Shown: piece after piece, positions 1-11,900 of the stretch
Layout of the letters: each line of letters starts with the position of its first letter
Numbering within the stretch: the first letter of the stretch is position 1
The notes under the pieces: generated by a model
What the model was told of the DNA's origin: nothing
Seen by the model: the letters and a program-made list of their open reading frames with translations, nothing else
Databases searched by the model: none
From: Gremmenia infestans
Taxonomy: Eukaryota; Ascomycota; Leotiomycetes; Helotiales; Hamatocanthoscyphaceae
DNA length: 64,000 bases
Direction: 5' to 3'
NCBI GenBank assembly: GCA_032629725.1
Contig: JAFEVB010000020.1
Location: 1,014,501 to 1,078,500, forward strand
Position numbers and translations under genes: made by a program

Positions 1-2267
1 CCGTTGTCACCATCTCTGCCGCCAATGCGCTTTGGTTCTCTGTATTAGTAAAGTTCTGGTCGATGGAGAGAAGAAAGTTCAGACTCACTTCTTTGTAGCT
101 TTTTGTGTGAGGAAAAGCTTTGGTGGCATACAAAGCGTGGAAGGGAGAATAGTCAGGATTAAATAATTTTCTGCCACTGCGTGTGTTATGTATGATGGGA
201 ATGGATGAGATGCAGGCCAGCTTTGCTTGCGAGCACAAGAAGCTGTTTTAGATTATTTCAGTCTCTTATGTCCCGTTCTTGGAGACAAATTTCGAGACAA
301 GATGCGGGACAGATGTGCGGGGTAACGTCTCTTTCATTCCAGGCTGGCCCTTGTACACCAGTAGGATGGATGGCTCTCTGATCAATCTATCGGATGAGCC
401 ATATCATTCTGTATGACTTGAAAAACTGGATTTTGAGACTGATATATCAAATTCAAAAGGGTGCGATCTCTGCAAGGGTGCCAAACCCCAAATAAAAGCA
501 TGCGAAGATCATACGACAACGGCGATTACCCAGATTTTCGACAGCATGTAAGAAGCAACCGCGAGGTTTGAGCCCTGCTACAGATGGTTGTAATTCTGCG
601 AGGCAAGATATGTCCTATGCTAGCCTTTCAAGCGTGGGTATTCAGAAGCTCTTCGAAGTCTTTAAGTTAGTAGAGCGTTCTGGCAGCCAGAACTTCTCTT
701 AGCTAGCCTTATAAAAACTTTCGATTGTGAGGAGCTAACATGAAGCTTCATTTGTAATTTGAATATTTTCCTCCTAAGCAGATTGCAAGATATGTCTTGA
801 AATGTTAACATCTTGAAAATTATACTATTTATCCCGGAAATATGAAATTCGAGTTATTACTGTCCTGTAAATACCATCATCAAGATAACAATTCACATTG
901 CTATCTCAATGTATAGATACGGTAATAATTGTTACGAGCTGTTAAAATGACGAAGAGCGTAGGGTCCCTCAATACCGTGGTGATCGTGTCGATTCTCCGA
1001 GTGGGCTTAGTGCACAACGCTCTACTTTTGCTCCGTTCTTGAATTCTTTCCCCTCCACTCCTTTTCATACTCGGCCATCATCGCGTCGGCATAACGGACC
1101 CTCGTCTTACTATTTGTATTTCTGTAGTACGCTTTACACAAATTTGAAGTGGGGTATTTACGTACACGAGATCGCGGGCTCTAAGCAAACCGAGGGAAAG
1201 AGAAAGGCATAGTCGACATCCTGTTCCACCATAATAAGATACCCCGTATATTTGCAGTCGTCTCCTGCACAGGCGATGAACGATGTGATGTCGAGATCGT
1301 GGATGGTATGTACGGTTGGGGGTTCCCGTGCCGTGGTGATTGAAACGAGTTGAACATGCTGCGATATTAAACTCCGTATCGGCGGGGTTGGTGAGATATA
1401 GATTTAGGTGGGATGCTGGGATTGAATTTCATAGCTGGCTGTTCCTTGAGGTGAAGAGAAGCAGATTGTCATGGTGATTGATGGATCTGACACGAAGGAA
1501 CAGAGGAGTACTTTCTGTCATACTCCGTAAAGCGCTCGAGAATACCGCATGTGGGGGATGTTTCCTGTGTGGACAAATGTATTGACAGTGTTGAGAGAAG
1601 GATTTTTTTGTTAAAGGTTGTAACGTCTAGGTAGGAGACATGAGGCTTGGTGACTACCTTACCTACTGTACCTGGCCTAGTAAGGTGCGGGATAGGTAGT
1701 TGTTGGAAGTTGTGTGTAACCGAGAAAGCTCAGGGGCTCAGTTGACGCCTAGCGCATTGACAAAAACAGTCTTGGATGAATGATCGACCGACATACATAA
1801 CAAATTCTTCTCCGTAAGTAGTTCCACCTGGAGACTTCTCCACGTGATAAGGCGGGATCTAACCTTTGAAGTCGGAAAGACATTCGGGACGAACCCAAAA
1901 CGCTGAAGAGGCTCCTTGATTTCGAATGATTCCATATGTCAATTATTGGCAAAACCCCCCCCCCAACTCTGAAACCCACGCTAACCGATTTCCGTTCCTT
2001 TGATTCCAAACTGCGGGTTGACTCAATTCTCCGATTGGTCAGGTCTGATTCTCCTCGCTTCGTCTAATCCTTTCCCCTAGACGCTTTATCCACTGTCAGA
2101 TCTTGGATCCGTAAATGGAATCCAACATCGTGAATGCTCTGTGCGGCACAGTGAGCTGAAATTGCAAGATGGAATCACTTGCTTCTCTATCAAGAAGTGG
2201 AACATGACATTTTGCCGCGACGTTCCACGTCAATAGCCTCAACGAAGATGGTGGTTTTATATAAAGG
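1..2267. other. Intergenic region, no supported gene
   Basis: No reading frame here has a plausible start, intron structure or recognisable protein; the longest open stretches are short, overlapping antisense frames around 1738-2009. The DNA has an AT-rich part (roughly 700-950), a poly-C run near 1956-1966 and TACCTA-type steps near 1650-1700. A TACTCCGTA nonamer lies at 1521-1529. Confidence 0.6.
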
Positions 2268-2275
2268 TAGGAGGA
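2268..2275 (+). promoter_or_regulatory. TATA box of the secreted lactonase-like gene
   Basis: TATATAAA lies 119-126 nt upstream of the ATG at 2394. An AC-rich leader with cacacgc and catcaagcaag runs, typical of a fungal 5' UTR, separates them. The assignment rests on sequence and spacing only. Confidence 0.5.
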
Positions 2276-2393
2276 GTCCTACTCTGTTGATCTTCTGCAT
2301 ACTCAACGATCTACTACACACGCAAAGCATCATCAAGCAAGTCTTTCACTTAATTCATATCTACTTAATTCATCAGCTACAACCAAATCCAAT

Positions 2394-3773
2394 ATGGTTC
2401 AACTATCATCTTTGCTAGCAGGACTTGCAGCGTTACAATTTGCCGCAGCGGCACCTACAAATGTTGCGCTCGGAGCAACAGGAAGATCGCTCTCAATCAG
2501 CGAAGACGGCACGACAGCTTCCCTCGACGGTCGAAGTATTGATCTGAGACAAGCATTCAAGAGGAACGCTGGATGCAAACCCGGAAAGGGTCCTTGGGGC
2601 GGCCAACCAGGACCAATGCCAGGCGCAAAAGCAATCTACTTCATCTCCAATGCTGCAAACAACTCGGTCGTTGCCTTGAAAGTCGCAGCTGATGGGACTC
2701 TGTCCGATGGATCGATAACTGCCACGGGAGGAGCAGGAATGTCCGGCTTTGAGTCGACGGGAAATCCAGCTGGAGCAGATGGACTGTTCTCTCAAGGTTC
2801 TTTGAAGATCGCAGGAAACGTAAGTCCCTCTGTTGCTCTCCCTCTCATACCCCACTAACAACCACAGACCCTGCTCGCTGTCAACCCGGGTTCCAACACC
2901 GTATCCATGTTCTCCATTAACCCATGGGACCCAACCAAACTTACCATGGTCGGTACTCCAGCCTCAACCCTTGGCGAGTTCCCCGTCTCAGTCACCATCT
3001 CCGAGAAGCTAGCCATCGCATGCGTCGCAAACTCAGGTGCCAAGTCCGGGGTAGCCTGCCTGTCGATCACTGCCCAAGGTCTAAAGCCCCTGGACAAAGC
3101 CCTCCGTTCAATCCCACTCGGACAAACGACTCCTCCTTCCGGACCGCTCAACACCATCTCGCAAACCTTTTTCAACGCCGACAACACCGCACTCCTGACA
3201 ACCGTCAAGGGAAACCCCATGGTGAACAACACCGGTTTCATTTCCGCTTTCCCCGTGCAAAACGGCTGCGTGAGCCCACAAGAGACGCGCTCCTCGCCCA
3301 ACGGAACAGCCGTGCTCTTCGGCGTCGCACTACTCCCAGGCAGCAATGACAAGATATTCATGACAGACGCATCGTTCGGTGCCGTGACCGTCTCCCTCTC
3401 TGCAGGCCTAACCGGCTCCACGGACGCTTCCACAAAGATTGACGGGCAGATGGCTACGTGCTGGGCGACATTCAGTGAAGCAACCGGAACTGCGTTTGTG
3501 ACTGATGTGCTTGTGAACCATTTAGTGGAGATTGATCCTGCTACTGGGGCCATTGTCACGGCGACTGCAGGCGCTACTGGGAATCTGGGAATGATTGATC
3601 TCGAGGGCAAAGGCAACTTCATTTACGCGCTGGCTCCTGGAAATACCACCGGGGGTACGGCCGCAACTGTGACTGTGTTCGATGTGAGTGGGGGGAAGGG
3701 TGCTGCCAAGGTGGTTCAGAATTTCGCTCCTCAGGGAGTCACGGATACTGTGCAGGGGATGGCTATCATGTAG
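2394..3773 (+). CDS. Secreted lactonase-like seven-bladed beta-propeller protein (3-carboxymuconate cyclase type)
   Basis: Two exons, 2394-2819 and 2868-3773, give 443 aa; the 48-nt intron has GTAAGT, a CTAAC branch site and ACAG. The N-terminus (MVQLSSLLAGLAALQFAAAAP) is a signal peptide with likely cleavage after the Ala-rich stretch, so the protein is probably secreted. The body has repeated blade-like segments such as IYFISNAANNSVVALKVAADG and LLAVNPGSNTVSMFSI, as in fungal extracellular proteins annotated as 3-carboxy-cis,cis-muconate lactonizing enzyme-like or YVTN-like. A Gly/Pro-rich stretch lies near residues 60-75. Enzymatic activity in this secreted subfamily is not established, so the substrate is unknown. 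A good TATA box lies upstream. I am confident in the gene model and less so in function. Confidence 0.8.
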
Positions 3774-4435
3774 GTGGTAGAGTAGATGAAAGAGTTGTAT
3801 ATAGTGTTTTTCTTCTGAGTGGTAGACTTGGGGCTTGTTTGCTGTTGTATATATGAAAGTCAAGGGGGACTGGGCTCCTAGGCCTTGAAAGGATGACAAC
3901 TATGGGGATTTGAAACCTTATAATCAAATAGATATCGAAAAATAGAAAGTTAGTAGTTATTACAGCTTGATTTTGCCACATGGAAATCAAAGAAAGTGAC
4001 GCTTTTTGGGACGAGGGACGAGGGACGGAAACTAGAACATCATGTTCAGAAAGTGCAATGCAGTGGAGGGTAAAGTTGCAGCAAGTGTGCAATCTAGAAA
4101 ATGCAATGAAATCTGCCTGCAGGATATTCCCAAGTGCTCAAGTTTCTAGCCCTCGGCTAGCTTTTCTTCGCACCTTCATGAAGGAGATGGTGTGGTGGAC
4201 GCTTGGAGGGCGTTTTTGATGTGAAATGGAGAGATAACCGTGTGCGAGAGCCTGAAGAAGCTGACACCCCTTATCTGAAAATGTCACAGTCACCGATATG
4301 AAACAATTGGGCGAAGAATTTAGCTCCCATTTCCCTGAGATACTGCACAATGATCATATATCATGCAACGCTGAAGTCTCCGACCATCATTCCCACCCGC
4401 AAAGAAACCCAAGCAAAAGCCAGCAGTCCGCACAC
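3774..4435. other. Intergenic region between convergent genes
   Basis: 3' flanks of the propeller gene (+) and RPL21 (-). Apart from a short G-rich tandem repeat at 4008-4028, I see no gene; open frames here are short and unlike any family I know. Confidence 0.5.
4008..4028. repeat. Short tandem repeat, three GGGACGA-like units
   Basis: Three consecutive 7-nt units of the GGGACGA type, the last imperfect, in the 3' intergenic region. Confidence 0.7.
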
Positions 4436-5140
4436 TTAGATAGTTGTCTCGTAAGCGATTGGGAAGACAGTCTCCGGTACGTTATCCTTCATCGAAATGG
4501 TTCTCGCCTCGCGTGGCATCAACGGTTGTCTCTTCAAGTGCACGTGGGTACCCTCAGCCTTCGACTTCTTCTTCAACTCTGCGTTCTGCTTGACTCGGCG
4601 GACGAACTCTTCTCGGGAGCGGGAAAGGGAGACGTGCTCGACTCGGAGGTTGACGCGCTTCTCGATGTAACGGTGCTTCACCTTCTTGTAGATGATGACA
4701 CCGACTGCGCTCTTCGTAACGTTGTAGACGACACCAGTCTTTCCGTGGTAAACCTTGTGGGGCATTCTACAATTCCAAAAGTCAATTCAACTCCCACGAA
4801 GTCTCCGGTTGTATTACTGACCCCTTCTGGACAGCTCCGTTGGCCTTGATATCAACGATGTCTCCGACTCTATCAATTCGTTAGGATTCGTTCCATCACC
4901 CGTCCCAGCTGGATTTTGCTCACTTGTATTGGCGTAAGTAGGTAGACAACTTGATCATACCCTTTTGGCGAAATGACCGTGAGAAGGCATACTGTAAGAA
5001 GGTTAGCAATCAGCAATGTCCCTAATCGTCTCGAGGAGTAGCGGAGGCGCAAGAAGGGCCACGAGCATGCGCTCAACGCGAGGGAATTCGTAATTGTAAC
5101 CTACCCGAGTACCGGCTCTGAGACCTGCTGGATGACCCAT
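4436..5140 (-). CDS. RPL21: 60S ribosomal protein L21 (eL21)
   Basis: Four exons on the minus strand, 5140-5105, 4991-4924, 4869-4822 and 4766-4436, give 160 aa, the usual eL21 length. The start is MGHPAGLRAGTR; the middle has RQYKVGDIVDIKANGAVQKG, and the last exon opens with MPHKVYHGKTGVVYNVT, the eL21 hallmark. All three introns follow GT-AG and restore frame exactly. The protein is a structural component of the large cytosolic ribosomal subunit. It is transcribed divergently from RPS9, about 850 bp away, so the two ribosomal-protein genes may share control; a CACGTG E-box lies at 5275-5280 in the shared promoter. RPL21 lies in the extended neighbourhood of the MAT locus in several ascomycetes. 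Confidence 0.95.
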
Positions 5141-5993
5141 TTTGACGGTGTGGTTTGGTGTCGACGGGGAGATTTGCGATTGTCGAGATGTTCTAAAATT
5201 TTGAGGCTTGACTGTGGGATTTAGTTCTTAGTTCTCGCTAAGGAATTTTATTGATGCCTGAGGGAACATAATATCACGTGTCTGGGGACAGTTAGTACAT
5301 GCTTGAGTTCTTGATTTTGAGATAACCAGTCAATGAAACGATTCATTCTATTTTTGAAAGAGTTGAAAATGGTTTCTATGCTGCGACAGAATTAATGTGT
5401 GCATCCAAAACTCCAAAATTATCCAGCCGTTCCAAGCATAGGTCTTTGAAATTGAGCATGGCCACTCACCCTCATTAACTTCATTTGCTCCAAGTACTAC
5501 AGTACTAAAAAAGGTTGTGATGGGAAAAGTTTAGTAAATTTACAAGGAAAGAAACATCTTCTACACGAATTCAGAATTTCTTAGAGTATACAGGGTGAAA
5601 AGCACCATAGTAAAGTCATTGTGTGATGATGGGCTTGTGAAGGATATGGGTAGACGATCAAGTGCTCGACACTAACTTGTGATGGGAATACAAGCTTCTG
5701 TTCGCAAATCCATAAACTTTTCCTGGGCTTTATTAATTTCAAAAAGATTATAGATTCTAATAATTCTAAGAGATGATATGATTTCCATAAGAGGTAGAGG
5801 AAGTTGGAGGTATAAGATCGAGGAATCAAGTCGAGATATAATTCGTCTAGGACTTACCGCTAGGGAGTGGGGCTACACGTGATGCAAAAGCTTCGGCACT
5901 AATAAGCATCGCTTAGGCCGCACAATTGGAACTTGAAGAAATCCACGCCCAGTCCAACCTCATCGACAACAACTTCGAAAGTGAAACGCAAAA
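5141..5993. other. Divergent promoter of RPL21 and RPS9
   Basis: This is the 853-bp shared upstream region of two ribosomal-protein genes. It contains CACGTG at 5275-5280 and a pyrimidine/AC-rich leader directly before the RPS9 ATG. The middle is AT-rich with no coding signal. Confidence 0.55.
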
Positions 5994-6824
5994 ATGGCGC
6001 CTCGCTCCTACTCCAAGACCTACAAGGTCCCTAGAAGACGTAAGTATCACCATAATCACCATGCTCTGGATTTCAGCTTTTCCGCCGTGCTCTCCGCTTG
6101 TCAAGAGATCTGCTAGATCTCGAGATAATTCAATGCGCCGGAGACCTCAACCATATTGTATGCGCATTTTGCTAACTCCTTATAGCATTCGAGTCTGCTC
6201 GTCTGTAAGTTGGCCAATGTTCAGAGTGCGCTCTGAATAAGTCACTGACCATGTCCATAGGGACTCCGAATTGAAGCTCGTCGGAGAGTATGGTCTTCGC
6301 AACAAGCGTGAGGTCTGGCGTGTCCAGCTCACCCTGTCCAAGATCCGTCGTGCTGCTCGGTACGAATACATACTGTTAATTGGGATATGGAAGTACTGAT
6401 AAGGCATAGTCAATTGCTCACCCTCGACGAGAAGGACCCCAAGCGCCTCTTCGAAGGTAACGCCCTCATTCGCCGTCTCGTCCGTGTCGGTGTTCTCGAC
6501 GAGTCCCGCATGAAGCTCGATTACGTGTTGGCCCTGAAGATTGAGGATTTCTTGGAGCGTCGTCTGCAGACTTGTGTCTACAAGCTCGGTCTCGCCAAGT
6601 CTATCCATCACGCTCGTGTCCTGATCCGCCAGAGACACATCCGTGTTGGCAAGCAGATCGTGAACGTCCCATCTTTCGTTGTTCGTCTCGACTCGCAAAA
6701 GCACATCGATTTCGCCCTCAGCTCGCCGTTCGGTGGTGGACGTCCTGGTCGTGTTCGCAGGAAGAAGGCCAAGGCTTCCGAGAAGAAGGATGATGGTGGA
6801 GATGATGAGGAAGATGAAGAGTAG
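5994..6824 (+). CDS. RPS9: 40S ribosomal protein S9 (uS4)
   Basis: Four exons, 5994-6039, 6186-6204 (only 19 nt), 6261-6359 and 6410-6824, give 192 aa, close to yeast Rps9. The protein reads MAPRSYSKTYKVPRRPFE, then DSELKLVGEYGLRNKREVW. The S4 RNA-binding domain follows (residues about 105-175: LERRLQTCVYKLGLAKSIHH and RHIRVGKQIVNVPSF). The tail is acidic and Lys-rich (EKKDDGGDDEEDEE). It helps nucleate small-subunit assembly and contributes to decoding fidelity. The tiny second exon is supported by phase and by the family-conserved RRPFESARL junction. Confidence 0.95.
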
Positions 6825-7074
6825 AGGGTTTCTGAAACTCTTATTCTCTACGCAAAATGGTTGTGGCTATGGGGTGTTGATATGGAATCATCACTGGGCA
6901 TCGAATGTATTCTGAGCCTCAAGGCGTTAAAGTCAAGCATAGCAATCAACATTTGAGCAACAAAATCTTTTCTTTAGTGACCGTGATAAAGTTTATTTGA
7001 TTCAATATCTAACTCCTGTCAATGCTTTCCCCAGCGCCCGCTAAATTGAACACCTTGATCCTTGAATACGACCT

Positions 7075-8487
7075 TCATAAAAGTTCGTCCTTGCCTAAGA
7101 ACGCAGCCATAGGGTCGTTAGCAGCAGTCCTTTTCCGTCTATATTCATCCATATCCTCCTCTGTCACTCCGCCCTTCATCTCTTCCATAGTCCGCTTCTT
7201 GGCCGGCTGAGACACAGTGGCCTCTTTTTCAGGCTCTTCAACAACCTCATTGGAGGGCCACTCAATCTCTTTCGCAGGTTCCTCTCCTATCATGACCCCG
7301 GTTCGGAGAAGATCGGCTTGATCAAAAGCTTTCTTCCCATCTTCTCCAGTACAGTAGCTGTTCTTGACCATGGAATGACAGCAATCATATCCCCATTGGA
7401 AATTTGACCACCAACTTCCCCAAACTGATGTATGGTTGTTGATGAGCACATCTTCCGGATACTTCGACTTGGCAAAGACTTTGGGCGCGCCTTTGATTGC
7501 TCCAGACTCATCGTATTCGACATATCTCTCGGACTCAATAACCGCGGCTTCACGAAGCTTAGCAGCAGCTGGGTTGAGCTCACCACCATACTTCTCGAGT
7601 AACATCTTTTTGTGCGCCTGTTTCTTTGCGTCTGCTTCCTCCTTTTCCTTCCGTCGATAGTATTCTCCCGCGGTAGGATTTGCCTGAAGATGTGTTTTCG
7701 TGTCGCCCTTCTCCTTCTCCTGAGATTCCCATGCATATTTTTGCGCCTTCTCGAATTCGGCAGCATCTCCTGATGCCCTCATAAACCCTTCTTCTGCGAC
7801 CAAAGCAGCAGCCGTATCTGCAGTAGCTCCACTATCCACCATAGATCTCGTCTTAGGGTCGTACTTAGCCGAGTCCAGGTCCAAGTTGAGTAGGTATTTC
7901 GCAGTGTCTTCTCGAATCCGCAGTTGCCTCGTAGCTGTACTCTGCTGTCTTCCCATATCCGATTCCTCTGCGTACTTGGTGCCATCTTCGCCCTCGTCAT
8001 CCTCATCTTCCTTTGCGACTGGATCCTGGGCCTTCTTCAACTCCTCCAACTGCGCATACTCATCGATCACAGTCTTGTACTCCTTAGAGTCATACCCATT
8101 CCATCGATCCCTCTTCGCATCCCACCCCAAATCAACAGCTTGTACCACCTCATCAGCCTGTATATCCTTCCCCGTCCACTTTGCGCCTTTCGCTCTCGGT
8201 CTGCTCAGGCACTCCTTCGTCTTATGTGTCATGGCGCCGCAGTTTTCGCACGCGCCTTTCCGAAACTTGGTCGCTGCAGGACCGAGTTTCTTTCCCCGGT
8301 CATACCATTTGGACTGGTCTGATTGCGCCTTCTGTAGACGTTGATGCTCGAGGTAGTCGTTCTGGTCGTCATCTTCGCCGATGTAGAAGGGCTTTTTGGA
8401 GATGAAGGAGGGGATGTATTCGTTGGCTTCCTTGTTGGCCACTGAGGGCGCGGGAGGCTTTCTAGGTTGGACTCCAGCTGGAGGCAT
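7075..8487 (-). CDS. SLU7: Pre-mRNA-splicing factor SLU7
   Basis: A single 470-aa frame without an intron. The N-terminus (NEYIPSFISKKPFYIGEDD) and the CCHC zinc knuckle at residues 80-93 (CENCGAMTHKTKEC, a CX2CX4HX4C pattern) are diagnostic for Slu7. The middle carries the conserved DRWNGYDSKEY, SVWGSWWSNFQWGYDCCHS and NSYCTGEDGK segments. Slu7 acts in the second catalytic step of splicing, with Prp18, in 3' splice-site choice. It is convergent with RPS9 (250 bp) and divergent from REV3. The charged C-terminus is low complexity. Confidence 0.95.
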   Translation of the reverse strand: MPPAGVQPRKPPAPSVANKEANEYIPSFISKKPFYIGEDDDQNDYLEHQRLQKAQSDQSKWYDRGKKLGPAATKFRKGACENCGAMTHKTKECLSRPRAKGAKWTGKDIQADEVVQAVDLGWDAKRDRWNGYDSKEYKTVIDEYAQLEELKKAQDPVAKEDEDDEGEDGTKYAEESDMGRQQSTATRQLRIREDTAKYLLNLDLDSAKYDPKTRSMVDSGATADTAAALVAEEGFMRASGDAAEFEKAQKYAWESQEKEKGDTKTHLQANPTAGEYYRRKEKEEADAKKQAHKKMLLEKYGGELNPAAAKLREAAVIESERYVEYDESGAIKGAPKVFAKSKYPEDVLINNHTSVWGSWWSNFQWGYDCCHSMVKNSYCTGEDGKKAFDQADLLRTGVMIGEEPAKEIEWPSNEVVEEPEKEATVSQPAKKRTMEEMKGGVTEEDMDEYRRKRTAANDPMAAFLGKDELL

Positions 8488-8945
8488 TTTAAAGGAGAGT
8501 GTAGATATTGTAGAGGGGCAAGTAGCTTTGTTGCGGATTAGTGGTACTGGAAAATACTAGCTTGAGATTACGGTAGCCCTTTAAAGTCAAAGAGTCAGCT
8601 CAAGGTCTTCGTGTAGTTCCTTCGAAGTTGTGCGAATGGATTTTGAAAGTGTATGTAGGCAAGCTGCTATGAAATGTTGAAATTTAAATTCTGGGGTTTT
8701 GACATAATCTACCTCATATTCGTCGTTCAAAACTTGCCCTGTGTGGGTATTTCTAGAAGGGCTGTTAGGCAGTAAAGGGTTGCCGTAAACCTATCCTTCT
8801 AGATACTCGTGATACCGCGACTCGTCGCGTCACCAAATAAACGTCATATACACCTTTTGCATCCATGCTTTGCTATCCTCTTGCCAGCTATGTCAATTAC
8901 GGCCAATGATACTTTACGGCCTCCTGATTAAGGCCACCGGTAGCC
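8488..8945. other. Divergent promoter of SLU7 and REV3
   Basis: 458 bp between two opposite ATGs. I see no open reading frame of note and no clear TATA box; the segment near 8660-8710 is AT-rich. Confidence 0.5.
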
Positions 8946-11900
8946 ATGGACCTCTTTCGAGTTCGCCTGAACTGCATAGACAACTACCAGGCTACCCCAA
9001 CGAAGTTCGACCCCGTCCTTCGAAACAATGTCAAACCTTCTCAGGTTAAAAAGGAACCGAAAGTGCCTGTAATTAGAGTATTTGGGGCCACTGAAACGGG
9101 CCAAAAAGTTTGCGCACATATTCATGGAGCCTTCCCATATTTGTATATCGAATACACAGGTAGTCTCGCTCCGGATGATGGTGAGTCCCTCTTCAGTATA
9201 AAGGTATTTTGTTGACAATCCCAGTTGGTGCTTACATACACCGTCTTCATCTATCGGTGGACTTTGCGTTGGCTGTCAGTTACAGGCGTAATATGTATGA
9301 TGGAAATGCCAAATACGTCGCACGCATTACTCTGGTCAAGGGGATCCCTTTCTATGGGTATCATGTGGGCTACAGCTACTACCTGAAGATTTATATGCTC
9401 AATCCCATGACAATGATACGGCTTGGTGATCTTCTTCGCCAAGGAGTCATCATGAAGAAAGTGATTCAGCCGTACGAAGCTCATCTTCAGTATCTACTGC
9501 AATGGATGGCAGATTACAACTTGTATGGATGCGGATATATCGACTGTAGCAAAGCGACTTTTCGAAGCCCATTACCTAAATATGAAGAGATGACCAATCC
9601 CTCTCATCTTTGGCACGACCGTTCTATTCCAAAGGAGCTTGTAACCGAAGAGTCTGAACTCCCGAGAGTCAGCCATTGCTCAATTGAAGTGGACATCTGC
9701 GTGCAAGATATTTTAAATCGGAATGAGATCAAAGTACGGCCTCTTCACCATGATTTCATTGAACGGCTCAATCCATTGGCTCCAGATCAGAAATTAGTCC
9801 ACAGTATGGCAGGACTCTGGAGAGACGAGACGCGTAGACGCAAGGCACATATGTCGAATCCTGACCCCGGCAGCAGCCCTTTTCCGCCCGAAGTTATGAT
9901 CTCAATGTCTGCTGACCCTCGACATTCTCAACCCGGAGGTTGGATCCACGAGGAAGAATATCGAGAGAAGATTATGTTTCAGATCGCCGAGGAGAAGAGC
10001 AAAAGCGATGGTGCGACGATCTCTTTTGATACTTTTGTCCGACCAGCGCCATTCGATTCATCTGTGAGAACATGTTTGGAGGGTGTCGAAGATCTTTATC
10101 CCGAGAATTTACGTCCTGCTCTTGGATTGACGCCCGGAGCGAGAAAGGGAGTCGGTGATTACGATATGGATGACGAGGATGAAGAACGAGAAGTAGATGA
10201 GAAACGAATCCTGGCATTTAATATGGAGAACGATGACAACGACTTTCTTTACGACTCTGACGAAGACATCATGCGTGAAATCGAGCTTTCTCAGAAGAAG
10301 AAAGGTGACCAGGTCGAAAAAGAACATCTGGAATCGGAGGACACTAGGAAAATAGAACACGAAATAGACGACGAATCACGCCTAGGTGGTGATCACTATG
10401 CCGAGCAATATGTAGATCCGGCTGATCCAATTAGCTGGCAAAGTTCATCTGGACCTTCTGAGGGGGCCGTAGCTGGTCCGTCTGAGCATGCTTCGATTAC
10501 GTCCCCTATTACAACATCAAGTCAATACGACGACTCTCCAGAAAGCGAAGAGGTGTCTCAACCAGTTCCAGCAAAAGAAGTCGTTCCACAACCTACAGCT
10601 AATACCAAACGATCTGATTATCCTGTTCAACTTGCCGAGAGCCCCGCTAAGCGTCAGAAAATGCAATCGGGTCAGTATGACGAACCTAAGCTTCACCACA
10701 ACAATTCTGAAGCAGCTTCTGGGCTGTATTGTAGCTTCAGCGGTGAACGGCAGTTGCTTGCTGTGCCAAATATTGATGACGGCAAAGGAAGTCGAGGAAA
10801 CAAGACTCCAAAGTTGAGAACGGCCACTGTAAATGGCTCGTCAAAATTGACAAGGAGTTCTGACAATGCAAAATCTTCTCAGGAATCCCTCAAGGCAAAC
10901 GATAGACCCTCTACACAACCTCTTAACTTCCCAATCGTCAAGGACCCTCACGACCCATACACTATCCTGAGATTAAGCCAGAAGAGTGCTTCGCAACCAA
11001 GCCCGGTTGAGAAAAAGAAACATGTTTCGTTTGATCCTCTTCTATTATCTCCCCAGAGCCCGCTCAAACGCTCGCCATCATTGCGGTCCAGCGCCCAACA
11101 CGCATCATCTGAACAATCTACCAAAATTGCAAAAGTGCTTAATGGCATCCGATTTGACTTTGGAGAGGTTCCTGAAGGGAAGCTTTTAGCATTTGCTGAA
11201 CTCCCGCCCTCCTATCAGTTTGTAGATTCGACAATCCAGGACCTCAATCTTCCGTCTGTCATTTATCAAGATGCCTACTATAGCAACGAACAAGATGTCC
11301 CTGACCGCGCACGGGAATGGGCTGGAAAAGAATTCAAACTGGAAAGCTTAACCGTACCCTTCCTTCCTGGGTTCGACCCGACCGGAACATCCGAGGCAAG
11401 TTTTGGGCAGAAGCCCAGCATCATACCAGATAAAGTCCAGGACAATAGGGATTATCGACGTCAGCGGCGAGAATGTAGTCTCCGAAGTTGGGCGATCGCG
11501 GAACCGCCACCAACCTACGCCGAAGTTAATCAGTGGTGTAAAGACCTAGAGAAGAGTCGCCGGTTAAAAAAAGCAAAGCTCTTTACAACGTCCAAAGCAG
11601 CGCCTAGTCCTCGGAAGGGGAAGCTGTCACAAATCGACGGCCCAACACAGAAAAACAAACATGGCTTCAAATATACCCAAAACCAGAAAACAACCAGTGT
11701 CAAGCACGAAGTACAGTACATGAGCACAATGAGCCTTGAGGTTCACGTCAACACGCGTGGAAACCTTGTGCCTAACCCTGAAGAGGATGAGGTTCAATGT
11801 ATTTTCTGGTGTTTGCAGTCTGACGACGAGACTCTTAAAACTAACGGTTATGCAGAAGGAACTCATCTCGGAATGGTGATTCTTTCTGAAGATGGCGAGA

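Noticed and set aside
2855..3622. 255-codon minus-strand frame
   Set aside because: Antisense shadow of the secreted beta-propeller gene.
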